NCBI RefSeq assembly: GCF_900188235.1
Contig: NZ_FZNT01000009.1
Span: 124,001-188,000, forward strand
From: Lutibacter agarilyticus
GTDB lineage: Bacteria > Bacteroidota > Bacteroidia > Flavobacteriales > Flavobacteriaceae
Length of the DNA: 64,000 nucleotides
Direction: 5' to 3'
The notes below the pieces were generated by a model that was given only the letters and a program-made list of their open reading frames with translations, searched no databases and was not told where the DNA came from. The translations under genes were made by a program, and so were the position numbers. Of this stretch, positions 55,726-64,000 are shown one piece after another. The stretch's first letter is position 1. Each line of letters starts with the position of its first letter.

Positions 55726-57477
55726 ATGAAAAAAGTAATAATTCTTGGATTTTTTGTTTTATCAATTTTAGCTTGTAATTCAAAAAAAGAAACTGAGATT
55801 TCTTCTGAAGTGCAATTGCCACAGCGCCCAAATATTTTATGGTTGGTAACCGAAGATATGGGGGCTTATATACCGCCTTTTGGAGATTTAACGGTTGAAA
55901 CACCAAATTTAACCCGTTTGGCAAATGAAGGTGTAATTTATCCAAATTTATATTCAACTTCGGGTGTATGTGCACCAAGTAGGGCTGCAATTGCTACTGG
56001 TATGTATCCTTCAGGTTTTGGAGCAAATCATATGAGAGTTAATTCAAATACAAAACAAACAGGTTTAAAAAAGTACGAAGCTATTTCCCCTTCAGAAGTA
56101 AAAATGATAAGTGAACTACTTCGTGAAAATGGCTACTATTGTACCAATAATTATAAAGAAGATTACCAATTTAAAGCACCGGTAACTGCTTGGAATGAAA
56201 GCAGTAAATATGCACATTGGCGCAATAAAGCTGAAGGTCAACCATTTTATGCTGTTTTTAATTTTACTGAAACCCACGAATCTGGTTTGTTTGAACCTTA
56301 TGGGTTTAGAGAGGTTGAAACCAGACATTATCATGAGGGTGATACAAGTTATGTGTGGAAAAATAACAAGTTAGCCGATGCAAAAAATAGAATGACAGAA
56401 GCCGAAACACCTGTGCATTTGCTTAAAAACACCAAATTTAACATTCCACCATATTTGCCAGATAATGCTGTTGTGCGTAATGATATGTGGAAGGTGTACA
56501 ACAATATTGCCGAAATGGATAAGCAAGTAGGTGCAGTTTTAAAACAATTAGAAGAAGACGGGTTGCTTGAAAATACCATTATATTTTTTTATGGTGATCA
56601 CGGCGGACCATTGCCTAGAGAAAAGCGTTTAATATACGATTCGGGCTTAAATACACCTATGATTATTAGATTTCCTAAAAAAGTGAATAGTGGTCAAAAA
56701 GATGAGCAATTAATTAGTTTTGTAGATTTTGCACCAACACTATTGTCTTTAATTGGTGTTGAACCTCCAAAACACCTACAAGGTCAAGCTTTTTTAGGAG
56801 CATATAAAGCTAAAAATAAAAGAAATTACATTCACGGTGCAGCCGATCGCTTTGATGAAGTAACCGATGTGATAAGAGCAGTAAGAGATGGTCAGTTCAA
56901 ATATCTTCGTAATTATAGACCTGAACAAGGGTATTATTTGCCACTAGGTTACAGAGAAAGAATTCCAACAATGCAAGAATTATTAAGGTTACGTGATGAG
57001 GGGGAATTAAATGAAATTCAAATGCAATGGTTTAGAGATCATAAACCAAAAGAAGAGTTATTTGATTGTAAAGCAGATCCTTTTGAATTAAATAATATTG
57101 CTGATGATCCTGCTTATGCTGATAAATTACAGGAGCTAAGAGCAGAAATGGACAGATGGTTAACAGAAATTAATGATGATCCAACATTGCCTGAAGCACA
57201 ATTAATCAAAAATCTTTGGAGTGGGAATGATAGCCAGCCAGTAACAGCTTTACCAGAAATAGCATACGCAAACAAAAAAGGAACTATTAGCTGTGCTACC
57301 GAAGGAGCTTCAATAGGTTATAAAATTAAATCTAAAAACGGAGCATTTCCTAAAATTTGGAGTATATATAAAAAACCATTTGAACTTTCTAAAGACGCTG
57401 AATTATTAGTGAAAGCACACCGTATTGGTTTTAAGTCGAGCGAAATTATTGAAGTAAATATTTCAGACTTAAAATAG
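55726..57477 (+). CDS. S1-family sulfatase (lipoprotein), copy 2
   Basis: 583 residues. Lipobox LSILAC (Cys17). RPNILWLVTEDMGAYIPPFG carries the metal-binding acidic pair, CAPSRAAIATG the formylglycine signature with Cys82, and FFYGDHGGPLPREKR (about 286-300) the second metal site. A C-terminal extension of about 80 residues after LRAEMDRWLTEI reads like a small beta domain (LPEIAYANKKGTISCATEG ... ELLVKAHRIGFKSSE). The family resembles the S1_8-type sulfatases seen in marine PULs, but the subfamily is uncertain. Requires formylglycine maturation from elsewhere in the genome. Confidence 0.9.
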   Translation: MKKVIILGFFVLSILACNSKKETEISSEVQLPQRPNILWLVTEDMGAYIPPFGDLTVETPNLTRLANEGVIYPNLYSTSGVCAPSRAAIATGMYPSGFGANHMRVNSNTKQTGLKKYEAISPSEVKMISELLRENGYYCTNNYKEDYQFKAPVTAWNESSKYAHWRNKAEGQPFYAVFNFTETHESGLFEPYGFREVETRHYHEGDTSYVWKNNKLADAKNRMTEAETPVHLLKNTKFNIPPYLPDNAVVRNDMWKVYNNIAEMDKQVGAVLKQLEEDGLLENTIIFFYGDHGGPLPREKRLIYDSGLNTPMIIRFPKKVNSGQKDEQLISFVDFAPTLLSLIGVEPPKHLQGQAFLGAYKAKNKRNYIHGAADRFDEVTDVIRAVRDGQFKYLRNYRPEQGYYLPLGYRERIPTMQELLRLRDEGELNEIQMQWFRDHKPKEELFDCKADPFELNNIADDPAYADKLQELRAEMDRWLTEINDDPTLPEAQLIKNLWSGNDSQPVTALPEIAYANKKGTISCATEGASIGYKIKSKNGAFPKIWSIYKKPFELSKDAELLVKAHRIGFKSSEIIEVNISDLK

Positions 57478-57493
57478 TAATTTAGTTTTTGTT

Positions 57494-57539
57494 TACGGAT
57501 ACTACAGGATAGTATTTGAAATGTGAACTTGTATTTTTA
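57494..57539 (+). promoter_or_regulatory. Regulon promoter 7
   Basis: TACGGATACTACAGGATA at 57494-57511 (degenerate distal half, perfect ACAGGA at 57504), a 22-nt gap, then TATTTTTA at 57532-57539. The box lies downstream of the most upstream in-frame start (57516), so that start cannot be used from this promoter. Confidence 0.68.
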
Positions 57540-57566
57540 AAAACTAATTTTAAAATTAAAAATTAC

Positions 57567-58805
57567 GTGAATACAAAATCAATTCTAGCACTATTCATAG
57601 TTGTAACAATGTTTAGCGCTGTGTTAAAAGCACAGTCAAAAAAGTTTAACAATCCCATAATTGGTGATGACGTTGTTTTTGAAGAAAAAAACGGTCTCGT
57701 AGCTGTTGAAGCAGAATATTTTTACAAACAAAGTAATGCTGAAGTTAGAGCGTGGTATAGAACATCAAAAACTGAAATGGCTAATGTTGGCAGAGATGAA
57801 GATGCGCCACATTTTATAGATGCTAGTAACAATGCGTATATTGAAATTTTACCAGATACAAGGGTAACCCATTCAGACCAACTTATTCGTGGTGAAAATT
57901 TTACAGATGAAGCCGGAAAAATGGCGATTGTACATTACAAAGTAAAAATCAATACACCTGGGCGTTATTTTGTTTGGGTAAGAGCTATGAGTACGGGTAG
58001 CGAAGACAATGGTTTGCATGTTGGTTTAAATAACCAATGGCCAGTACACGGTAAACGTATGCAATGGTGTGATGGTAAAAATAAGTGGACTTGGGAAAGT
58101 AAGCAAAGAACAAAGGAAGTACACTGTGGGGTAGCTCACGAGATTTATTTAGATATTGAAGAAGCAGGTGTGCACGATATTCAGTTTAGTATGCGCGAAG
58201 ATGGTTTTGAAATGGACAAATTTATTTTAACCACCGATAAAAATTATGTACCTTCAGAAAAAGGACCAGCAATAAACTTAGCACAAGGTAAATTACCTGT
58301 ATCTAAAGTTGTTCAAGAACAATCGTATTTCAACAATATTTCAAAAGCACTTCCTGAGAATAAAGTAATTGCATCTACAAAATTTCCTATTGAAGGAACC
58401 AATTTTTATAAAAACGGAAAAAATTGGTTAGCCATCAACCCAAAAGAACATAAAGAAGCACAAACAAGTACGACTTTTAATTTTGAAAGCGGAAGCTATG
58501 ATGTGGTTTTTGTTGGTGTAGGTGAAAATGACGGTAGTTCAACTTTCAGCGTTTCAATTAACAATAAATTGCTTGGAACTTATGCGCCTCCATTAGCCAA
58601 AACAATTTGGGAAGAAGGGAAAGAATTTAATGCGTTGTGGGAAAATATCAAGCTAAAAAAAGGTGATACAATTACTGTAACAGCTAAAATAGGGACAGAT
58701 GGAAAAGAGTTTACTCGCGGAAGATGGGCCGGTATTATTTTTACACCTGTTGGAAAAGGTAAGCAAATACAAGAAGCACCGACAACATATTTATTTATAA
58801 AATAA
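57567..58805 (+). CDS. Secreted protein with two carbohydrate-binding-like beta-sandwich domains
   Basis: 412 residues from GTG 57567, chosen because it starts a clean signal peptide (NTKSILALFIVVTMFSAVLKAQ) and lies after promoter 7. Residues about 30-220 (GLVAVEAEYFYKQS, YIEILPDTRV, VHYKVKINTPGRYFVWVRAM, GVHDIQFSMREDGFEMDKFIL) look like a CBM6/CBM35 or GH115-C-type sandwich. About 270-400 is a second sandwich (STFSVSINNKLLGTYAPP, ENIKLKKGDTITVTAKIGTD). No catalytic domain is visible, so it may bind substrate at the surface or accompany the next proteins. Stand-alone binding proteins of this type are common in marine PULs. Confidence 0.72.
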   Translation: MNTKSILALFIVVTMFSAVLKAQSKKFNNPIIGDDVVFEEKNGLVAVEAEYFYKQSNAEVRAWYRTSKTEMANVGRDEDAPHFIDASNNAYIEILPDTRVTHSDQLIRGENFTDEAGKMAIVHYKVKINTPGRYFVWVRAMSTGSEDNGLHVGLNNQWPVHGKRMQWCDGKNKWTWESKQRTKEVHCGVAHEIYLDIEEAGVHDIQFSMREDGFEMDKFILTTDKNYVPSEKGPAINLAQGKLPVSKVVQEQSYFNNISKALPENKVIASTKFPIEGTNFYKNGKNWLAINPKEHKEAQTSTTFNFESGSYDVVFVGVGENDGSSTFSVSINNKLLGTYAPPLAKTIWEEGKEFNALWENIKLKKGDTITVTAKIGTDGKEFTRGRWAGIIFTPVGKGKQIQEAPTTYLFIK

Positions 58806-58840
58806 TATTAGATGAAAAGTATATATCATATTTATTACAC

Positions 58841-58869
58841 GTCACCCTGAACTTGTTTCAGGGTCTCAT
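58841..58869. repeat. Palindromic intergenic repeat (REP-like)
   Basis: GTCACCCTGAACTTGTTTCA plus GGGTCTCAT; the core pairs ACCCTGAA (58844-58851) with TTCAGGGT (58857-58864) around CTTGT. Near-identical palindromes are scattered between genes in many Bacteroidota genomes. It sits between two co-oriented genes and could act as an mRNA-level hairpin. Confidence 0.75.
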
Positions 58870-58978
58870 GAATTGTGTGAATTCAAATTTTTAAGAGATT
58901 TTCACACAAGTTTATATTGATAAATTTAAGATGCTTTACGGATAATTAAAAATAAAAATTACTTCAAAAAATAAAAAA

Positions 58979-59827
58979 ATGAATAAACTAGCAATATTAA
59001 TTATAGCAGCATTAATTACAACAAGTTGTGTAACAGCTCAAAAAATCAACCCTCCTGCAGGACGTATAGCAGTGGTTGCAGATGGAAATTCACCTGACCC
59101 TGATGATTTAGGAGGAACAGCAGTTTCCTTGGCATTGCTTCGTGCTGCCGGCTTGGAAGATCGTTTGGTGCATTATTCACACTGTTGCGATTTGGTAGTG
59201 TTGCATAGAATTTCGGCAGAGGCTGAACATGAAAGACACGCCATGATGCAAACCACTTGTGATGGAACCGCACGCCGTTGGGGAGGTTTTGATCACATTA
59301 CTTTTTGGGATGCAAAATGGCAAATGGAACAAACCATTAAAGATTTAGTGAAAGCGATAAATGTATCTACTGAAGAAGATCCTCTTTGGATTGTAGAGGC
59401 TGGAGAGCCAGATATTATTGGTTTTGCATTACAGGCATCTAAAAAAGAAAATCATAAATATATAAAAGTAATTACACATCACCCTGCAAATGATAATGCA
59501 GGAGATTTTTTTAAATGGCAAGAAATTTTAGATTTTGGTGTTGAAGAAGTTCGTATTCCAGATCAAAATATAAATCTTAAAGTTAAAGAAGCTGAGTGGG
59601 ATTGGGCAATGAATCATCCTGATGATCGTATGCAATTTGTTTGGTTAATGGGTAAAATGGCTGAAGTGGACAATGTGGTTAAATTTCAAAAAGGAAAATG
59701 GGATTGTTCTGATGCAGGAATGGTTTTGTATTGGCTTACAGGAGCTACAAATGGTGGTTTAGTGCAAGGTTCTGTTGAACATGTAAAAACAATTTTGGAA
59801 GATTATATGGCTAAGAATCCAAAATAG
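58979..59827 (+). CDS. Nucleoside-hydrolase-like secreted lipoprotein
   Basis: 282 residues with lipobox ITTSC (Cys17). After the signal, RIAVVADGNSPDPDDLGGTA (about 29-48) resembles the N-terminal Asp-rich calcium loop of the nucleoside hydrolase/DUF1593 fold. LWIVEAGEPDIIGFAL and YIKVITHHPANDNAGDF follow the same fold pattern, and WDCSDAGMVLYWLTG is near the end. Classic nucleoside hydrolases are cytoplasmic with DxDPGxDD, so export and the altered motif point to another substrate, perhaps an N- or O-glycoside of the target glycan. No family-level function can be proved. It lies between a binding-like protein and a sulfatase. Confidence 0.65.
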   Translation: MNKLAILIIAALITTSCVTAQKINPPAGRIAVVADGNSPDPDDLGGTAVSLALLRAAGLEDRLVHYSHCCDLVVLHRISAEAEHERHAMMQTTCDGTARRWGGFDHITFWDAKWQMEQTIKDLVKAINVSTEEDPLWIVEAGEPDIIGFALQASKKENHKYIKVITHHPANDNAGDFFKWQEILDFGVEEVRIPDQNINLKVKEAEWDWAMNHPDDRMQFVWLMGKMAEVDNVVKFQKGKWDCSDAGMVLYWLTGATNGGLVQGSVEHVKTILEDYMAKNPK

Positions 59828-59909
59828 TTAATTACTGTTTTTTGAAATAAGTAGCTAATTATGGTTAATTAATTTGAATTGAAAATTATAAAAATATTAA
59901 ATTAAAAAA

Positions 59910-61352
59910 ATGAAGAAATGTATTTTAATATTAGTATTAAGCCTAAATTTAGGCTTATCTATTTTTGCTCAAGAACAACCAAATATTGTTGTTTTTTTGG
60001 TAGATGATTTACGTACAGAATTAGGTTGCTATGGTAACCAACAAGTTAAAAGTCCTAATATTGATGCTTTGGCAAATGAAGGGGTGTTATTTCAAAATGC
60101 TTATGCACAACAGGCTATTTGTGCACCTTCACGTATGAGTATTTTAACAGGATTACGTCCTGAAAGCATTGGTATTTATTCTTTGTTTACGCCATTGCGT
60201 TCAAAGCATAAAGAAATGGTTACTATTCCACAATTTTTCAAAGAAAATGGCTATACAACGGTTAGTTTAGGTAAAGTATATCATCATGGAAATGACGACA
60301 AAGAGAGTTGGAGTATACACTTTCCTAAAGAAGCAAATTCTTGGGTAAAACCAGAAAACTTAGCACTCATAGATAGTCTTGAGCAAACAGGTTATAAAGG
60401 TAACGGACCAGCTTTTGAAAATGCTGATGTGGAGGATGAAGCCTATAAAGATGGACGTGTTGCAAAAAATGCTATTGAAACACTTCAGAAAATAAAAGAT
60501 GAAAAGTTTTTAATGTTTGTAGGTTTAAGTAAGCCGCATCTTCCATTTAATGCGCCTAAAAAGTACTGGGATTTATACAATAAAAAAGATTTTATAGTTC
60601 CTTTAAAAGAAGCGCCTAAAGATAGTTACAGATTATCTCTTACAAAATGGGGCGAATTAAGACGTTATTATGGTATTCCGAAGGAAGGAGTTTTAGATGA
60701 TGAAACTTCAAGAAATTTAAAGCATGGGTATTATGCGTCTATCAGTTATATTGATGCGCAAATAGGCAAGGTCATGAAAACGTTGGAAGACTTAGATTTA
60801 CGCAAAAATACCATGGTAATCCTTATGAGCGATCACGGTTATAAGTTAGGCGAATTTGGAGCATGGTGTAAACACACCAATTTTGAAATAGATGTAAATG
60901 TGCCTTTAATTGTGAGTAGAGAAACGGGTTACAAAAAAAGATTAAGCAATGTAACGTCAGATGCATTGGTTGAAAATGTAGATTTATTTCCAACAATAGC
61001 TGAAGCAAGCGGATTAAAAACACATGCATTAGAGGGGGAAAGTCTGTTGTCATTAGTTGATAAACCTGATATGGAGTGGAAAAAAGGTTCTTATAGTTTG
61101 TATCCAAGAGGGAAAAAAATTATGGGATTCACTTGTACCGATGGTACATATAGATATACTGAGTGGTGGGACAATGAAGCGCAAACAATTTTAAGTAAAG
61201 AACTTTATTTGTGTGAACAAAATTATATGGAAATTACAGTTAATCTTGTAAATGAAGTAAAACACAAACAAGATGTGATAAAAATGCAGCAACTACTAGA
61301 AATGCAGTTTCCTAAAAATCAAAGATCATCGTATCCGCAATATGATAAGTAG
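59910..61352 (+). CDS. S1-family sulfatase, iduronate-2-sulfatase-like (S1_7-type), copy 3
   Basis: 480 residues with a cleavable signal peptide (ending SIFAQ). [20 protein letters not shown] (metal residues), [20 protein letters not shown] with formylglycine Cys71, [43 protein letters not shown] and [21 protein letters not shown] (split at about 307-327) follow the iduronate-2-sulfatase pattern closely. S1_7 members in marine PULs remove 2-sulfate from uronic acids, so this is the best single hint that the substrate carries sulfated uronate. Last gene of its unit before a perfect terminator. Confidence 0.9.
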   Translation: MKKCILILVLSLNLGLSIFAQEQPNIVVFLVDDLRTELGCYGNQQVKSPNIDALANEGVLFQNAYAQQAICAPSRMSILTGLRPESIGIYSLFTPLRSKHKEMVTIPQFFKENGYTTVSLGKVYHHGNDDKESWSIHFPKEANSWVKPENLALIDSLEQTGYKGNGPAFENADVEDEAYKDGRVAKNAIETLQKIKDEKFLMFVGLSKPHLPFNAPKKYWDLYNKKDFIVPLKEAPKDSYRLSLTKWGELRRYYGIPKEGVLDDETSRNLKHGYYASISYIDAQIGKVMKTLEDLDLRKNTMVILMSDHGYKLGEFGAWCKHTNFEIDVNVPLIVSRETGYKKRLSNVTSDALVENVDLFPTIAEASGLKTHALEGESLLSLVDKPDMEWKKGSYSLYPRGKKIMGFTCTDGTYRYTEWWDNEAQTILSKELYLCEQNYMEITVNLVNEVKHKQDVIKMQQLLEMQFPKNQRSSYPQYDK

Positions 61353-61383
61353 ATTAACATTAGTACTTTAAGTCTTATATTTT

Positions 61384-61432
61384 AAAAAAGCCAAAAGAAT
61401 TTGTGTAGTATTAAATTCTTTTGGCTTTTTTT
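61384..61432 (+). terminator. Terminator after S1_7-like sulfatase
   Basis: Perfect 19-nt arms AAAAAAGCCAAAAGAATTT (61384-61402) and AAATTCTTTTGGCTTTTTT (61413-61431), with a 10-nt loop and a T-run. The A/T symmetry would allow it to work in both directions. Confidence 0.95.
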
Positions 61433-61441
61433 CATAGGGTT

Positions 61442-61487
61442 ACAGTAAGGTGCAGGACAGTTTTTGTATGTTTTAGGTGTAACATTG
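61442..61487 (+). promoter_or_regulatory. Regulon promoter 8
   Basis: ACAGTAAGGTGCAGGACA at 61442-61459 (ACAG at 61442, GCAG at 61452), a 22-nt gap, then TAACATTG at 61480-61487. It directly follows the terminator and starts the lyase-rhaM-esterase unit. Confidence 0.7.
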
Positions 61488-61554
61488 AAATATATAATAT
61501 CTTAAATATTTGAATTGAGTTGAGTGCTTTTTTAAATAGAAAAAACTAATAATT

Positions 61555-62775
61555 ATGATTTCAAATACTATTAAAATAGGTGTTGTTTATTTGTTTGTTT
61601 GCATAACAACTACTATTAAAACAACAGCTCAAATTAATAAAAATATAGATAAAACACTTTCAGTTTTAGATTATAACAAACTACTTTACGCAAAAGAGCA
61701 TAAAAATTCAATGCAATTTTCTGCAGCATACCAAAACTTAATATCCGATGCTGATAAGGCATTACAAGAAGGTCCTTTTTCTGTAATGGAAAAAACACAA
61801 ACACCTCCAAGTGGCAGTAAGCACGATTATATTTCTATAGGTCCTTATTGGTGGCCAGATCCAACGAAACCTGATGGTTTACCTTGGATTAGACGCGATG
61901 GAGAAATAAATCCGTTAACAAGAGAAGGTAGTACAGATTATGAAATAAAAAATAAAATGTTTCATAACACCCAAACTTTGGCAATGGCATATTTTTTTTC
62001 AGATAACAAACAATACGCCACAAAAGCCATAGAATTGTTAAAGGTTTGGTTCTTAAACGAAGACACTAAAATGAATCCGAACCTTGACTTTGCTCAGGGA
62101 ATTCCAGGTAAAAATACAGGGAGAGGAATTGGGATTATAGAATTTGCAGGAATATCAAATATGATAACTGCTATTGAAATTTTAGAATTGAATAATAAAA
62201 TGGATGTTAAAACAAGTAAAGAGCTTCGTTTGTGGTTTTCAGAGTATTTAAATTGGCTTCAAACAAGTGAAAATGGTGTTTTTGAAAAGAATACTAAAAA
62301 CAACCATGCAACACATTACGACATTCAAATTGTAAGCATTTTATTATTTTTAAATAAAGAAAATGAAGCTAAAGAAGTTTTAGAAGCTGCTAAAACATTG
62401 CGTATTGTAACTCAAATTCAACCAAACGGAGAACAGCTGCATGAGTTAGCACGTACAAAAGCATTGTCATACAGTACTATGAATTTAGAAGGATTTACAA
62501 AACTTGCTTTTTTAGGAACAAAGGTACATGTTGATTTATGGAATTATGAAGCTGAAAATGGAGCTAGCATTATAAAAGCGTATGAATTTTTAAAACCCTA
62601 TGCCGAAGGGAAAAAAGAATGGAACTTTAAACAAATAGCGAGTGTATCAAAAGCTCAACATAAATTAAAAGAATTATTTGTAAAAGCTGGTAGTCAGTTT
62701 AATATTGAAGCCTATTGTAAAATTGGTTCAAAAGAAGATAACAAAGCATCATCATTACTATATTATTGTAATTAA
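61555..62775 (+). CDS. Alginate-lyase-superfamily protein (PL38/PL5-like)
   Basis: 406 residues with a signal peptide (to about KTTAQ, residue 25). An alginate-lyase (alpha/alpha) toroid: the family hallmark SKHDYISIGPYWWPDPTKPD (88-107) then WIRRDGEINP, NTQTLAMAYFFSDNKQYATKA, and NNHATHYDIQ at about 249-258, which supplies the probable catalytic His/Tyr. PL38 includes glucuronan lyases, and this domain in PULs usually cleaves beta-1,4 uronate linkages. Here it may act on uronate-containing oligosaccharides released from the rhamnose polymer. The precise family is an inference from motifs. Confidence 0.78.
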   Translation: MISNTIKIGVVYLFVCITTTIKTTAQINKNIDKTLSVLDYNKLLYAKEHKNSMQFSAAYQNLISDADKALQEGPFSVMEKTQTPPSGSKHDYISIGPYWWPDPTKPDGLPWIRRDGEINPLTREGSTDYEIKNKMFHNTQTLAMAYFFSDNKQYATKAIELLKVWFLNEDTKMNPNLDFAQGIPGKNTGRGIGIIEFAGISNMITAIEILELNNKMDVKTSKELRLWFSEYLNWLQTSENGVFEKNTKNNHATHYDIQIVSILLFLNKENEAKEVLEAAKTLRIVTQIQPNGEQLHELARTKALSYSTMNLEGFTKLAFLGTKVHVDLWNYEAENGASIIKAYEFLKPYAEGKKEWNFKQIASVSKAQHKLKELFVKAGSQFNIEAYCKIGSKEDNKASSLLYYCN

Positions 62776-62878
62776 GTATTGCTTTTAAATATGAAGAGTT
62801 TATACCTGTTAAAATGTAAATAATTAAAAATATTTATTTTTATTTGAAATTAAAGTTAACGTAAAATAATATAGAATT

Positions 62879-63193
62879 ATGCAAAGATTAGCCTTTAAAA
62901 TGAAGTTGAATAAAGGACAAAAAGAAGCTTATACAAAACGTCATAACGAATTATGGCCAGAACTTAAAAAACTTTTGAAAGATAATGGTGTAAGTGAGTA
63001 TTCTATTTTTTTAGATGAAGAAACCAGTACGCTTTTTGCTTTTCAAAAAGTTTCAGGTGAAGGTGGTTCTCAAGATTTAGCATCTAATGAAATTGTAAAA
63101 AAATGGTGGGATTTTATGGCTGATATTATGGAAGTAAATCCAGACAATTCACCTGTTTCAATTCCTCTAGAAGAAGTTTTTTATATGCCTTAA
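62879..63193 (+). CDS. rhaM: L-rhamnose mutarotase RhaM
   Basis: 104 residues, the same length as E. coli RhaM, no signal peptide. Matching features: AFKMKLNKGQKEAYTKRHNE with Y18 and H22 at the positions of the E. coli active-site residues, LWPEL, KKWWDFMADIMEVNPDNSPV and EEVFYMP at the C-terminus. It interconverts alpha- and beta-L-rhamnose so that the isomerase receives the right anomer. Its co-occurrence with RhaT, isomerase, kinase and aldolase makes L-rhamnose the central monosaccharide of this locus. Confidence 0.96.
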   Translation: MQRLAFKMKLNKGQKEAYTKRHNELWPELKKLLKDNGVSEYSIFLDEETSTLFAFQKVSGEGGSQDLASNEIVKKWWDFMADIMEVNPDNSPVSIPLEEVFYMP

Positions 63194-63318
63194 TTGAAGT
63201 GGGTGTAAAGTTTGTGTTTTACTTTTGATAATGGTAAAAAATTGTTTGTGAGTTATTTACGTGTGTTATAAGTAAAAATTATATTGTATCTTCTACAGCG
63301 CAATTAAAATCAAAAAAA

Positions 63319-64000
63319 ATGGACTTGTTTATTAAAAATGCACGATTAATTTTTGTATTTATTTTTATATGTACACATACTTTTTCACAAGATTATACAA
63401 TAGAAACCATCAAACTTTGGAAAGATGGAGAAATCCCCTTCAATAAAGAACATATTACTTTAAAAGAAACTTTAGATGAAGCAGGTGTTCGATATACTCA
63501 AATTTCAGAGCCTGCACTTTATGTGTATAAAAATAAAACTGTTAAAAAAAATGGAGCAGCACTTTTAGTTTGTCCAGGTGGTGGCTACGCTAAAGTAACC
63601 ATTGGGGGAAACAACGGAGAGGGTAAAGCAAAACGTTTTCTTGAAATGGGGTTTAATGTAGTTGCTGTTTTAAAATACAGATTACCAGATACTCAAATAG
63701 TAAATTCACAAGAAAAGGTGCCTTTGTGTGATGCTCAAAAAGCACTGTCAATTATTCATCAAAATGCAACCAATTGGACAATAGATAAAAATAAAGTAGC
63801 TGTTATAGGTTCTTCAGCAGGAGGGCATTTAGCAGCTTCTTTAGCAAATTTAAAAGACGAAATTATAGCGCCTAATGTAAAACAAGAAGAGTTAAAACAA
63901 GCGGTATCTATTTTAATGTATCCTGTCATTTCATTCAATTTGCCGTATCGTCATAAAGGTTCATACAAGAGACTTTTAGCCGATAAAGCTGAGAGTCAGA
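63319..64000 (+). CDS. Secreted alpha/beta-hydrolase, probable carbohydrate esterase (3' partial)
   Basis: The frame runs off the window end after 227 codons; start at ATG 63319 with a signal peptide ending HTFSQ. Oxyanion-hole motif CPGGGYAKV (about 85-93) and nucleophile elbow GSSAGGHLAASLANL (about 158-172) place it in the acetylesterase/BD-FAE-like serine hydrolases of PULs. It probably removes acetyl or similar groups from the glycan. The catalytic Asp/His lie beyond the window. Last visible gene of the unit started by promoter 8. Confidence 0.85.
   Translation, partial: MDLFIKNARLIFVFIFICTHTFSQDYTIETIKLWKDGEIPFNKEHITLKETLDEAGVRYTQISEPALYVYKNKTVKKNGAALLVCPGGGYAKVTIGGNNGEGKAKRFLEMGFNVVAVLKYRLPDTQIVNSQEKVPLCDAQKALSIIHQNATNWTIDKNKVAVIGSSAGGHLAASLANLKDEIIAPNVKQEELKQAVSILMYPVISFNLPYRHKGSYKRLLADKAESQ

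Noticed and set aside
58935-58944. TTTACGGATA, identical to 10 nt of the distal half of promoter 7, upstream of the nucleoside-hydrolase-like gene
   Set aside because: No CAGGA follows at the 10-bp pitch and no -7 box lies at the fixed spacing; probably coincidence.
1-64000. CRISPR array, tRNA, rRNA, riboswitch or prophage signals
   Set aside because: No regularly spaced repeats, cloverleaf sequences, conserved riboswitch cores or phage structural genes were seen in the window.

Overview
This window looks like a long polysaccharide utilization locus (PUL) plus L-rhamnose catabolism cluster from a marine member of the Bacteroidota, most likely a Flavobacteriaceae. The evidence is AT-rich DNA with A-rich ribosome-entry regions, two tandem SusC/SusD pairs, many signal peptides and lipoproteins, one type IX secretion C-terminal domain, Bacteroidota-type -7 promoter boxes (TAnnTTTG-like), three S1 sulfatases, and a dense set of rhamnose-directed CAZymes. 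I saw no tRNA, rRNA, CRISPR array or intact insertion sequence.

Layout. 1-3962: sugar kinase (5' truncated by the window edge), two-domain class II aldolase and AldA-type lactaldehyde dehydrogenase, closed by a terminator. 4038-4614: gene-poor, with possible gene debris. 4829-14864: heparinase II/III-like protein with a T9SS tail, fibronectin-like lipoprotein, GH106 and a Tat-type secreted (alpha/alpha)-barrel-like protein. 14877-15758: AraC regulator on the minus strand. 15957-24262: GH78, GH106 and sugar isomerase. 24494-34159: a GH78-N-domain/GH59 fusion, a GH78-like protein, GH106 and a sulfatase. 34258-34598: fossil gene fragments. 34798-35850: RhaT. 36101-42095: GH78, BNR_4 propeller (PL24/PL25 or GH145 type) and GH39-like. 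43000-53936: SusC-SusD-SusC-SusD-surface lipoprotein. 54291-57477: GH5 and sulfatase. 57567-61352: carbohydrate-binding-like protein, nucleoside-hydrolase-like lipoprotein and sulfatase. 61555-64000: PL38/alginate-lyase-like protein, L-rhamnose mutarotase RhaM and an esterase cut by the window end.

How it fits together. Surface lyases and sulfatases would open a sulfated, rhamnose-containing polymer. SusCD would import the oligomers. Periplasmic GH78, GH106, GH39 and GH59 enzymes would trim them to monomers. RhaT, RhaM, the isomerase, kinase, aldolase and AldA would carry L-rhamnose to dihydroxyacetone phosphate and lactate. A green-algal ulvan-type or rhamnan-type substrate is the best guess. 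It is an inference: no GH105/GH88 is visible here, and arabinogalactan- or rhamnogalacturonan-like targets remain possible.

The most striking signal is a shared promoter element. Eight transcription units each begin with an 18-bp sequence, consensus RCAGnATAGTRCAGGAYA, built as a direct repeat with a 10-bp pitch. In all eight, exactly 22 nt separate its CAGGA core from the TA of a -7 box. It appears to define a locus-wide regulon, most simply under the AraC regulator encoded inside the cluster or an alternative sigma factor. It is absent from the AraC/GH78 divergent region.
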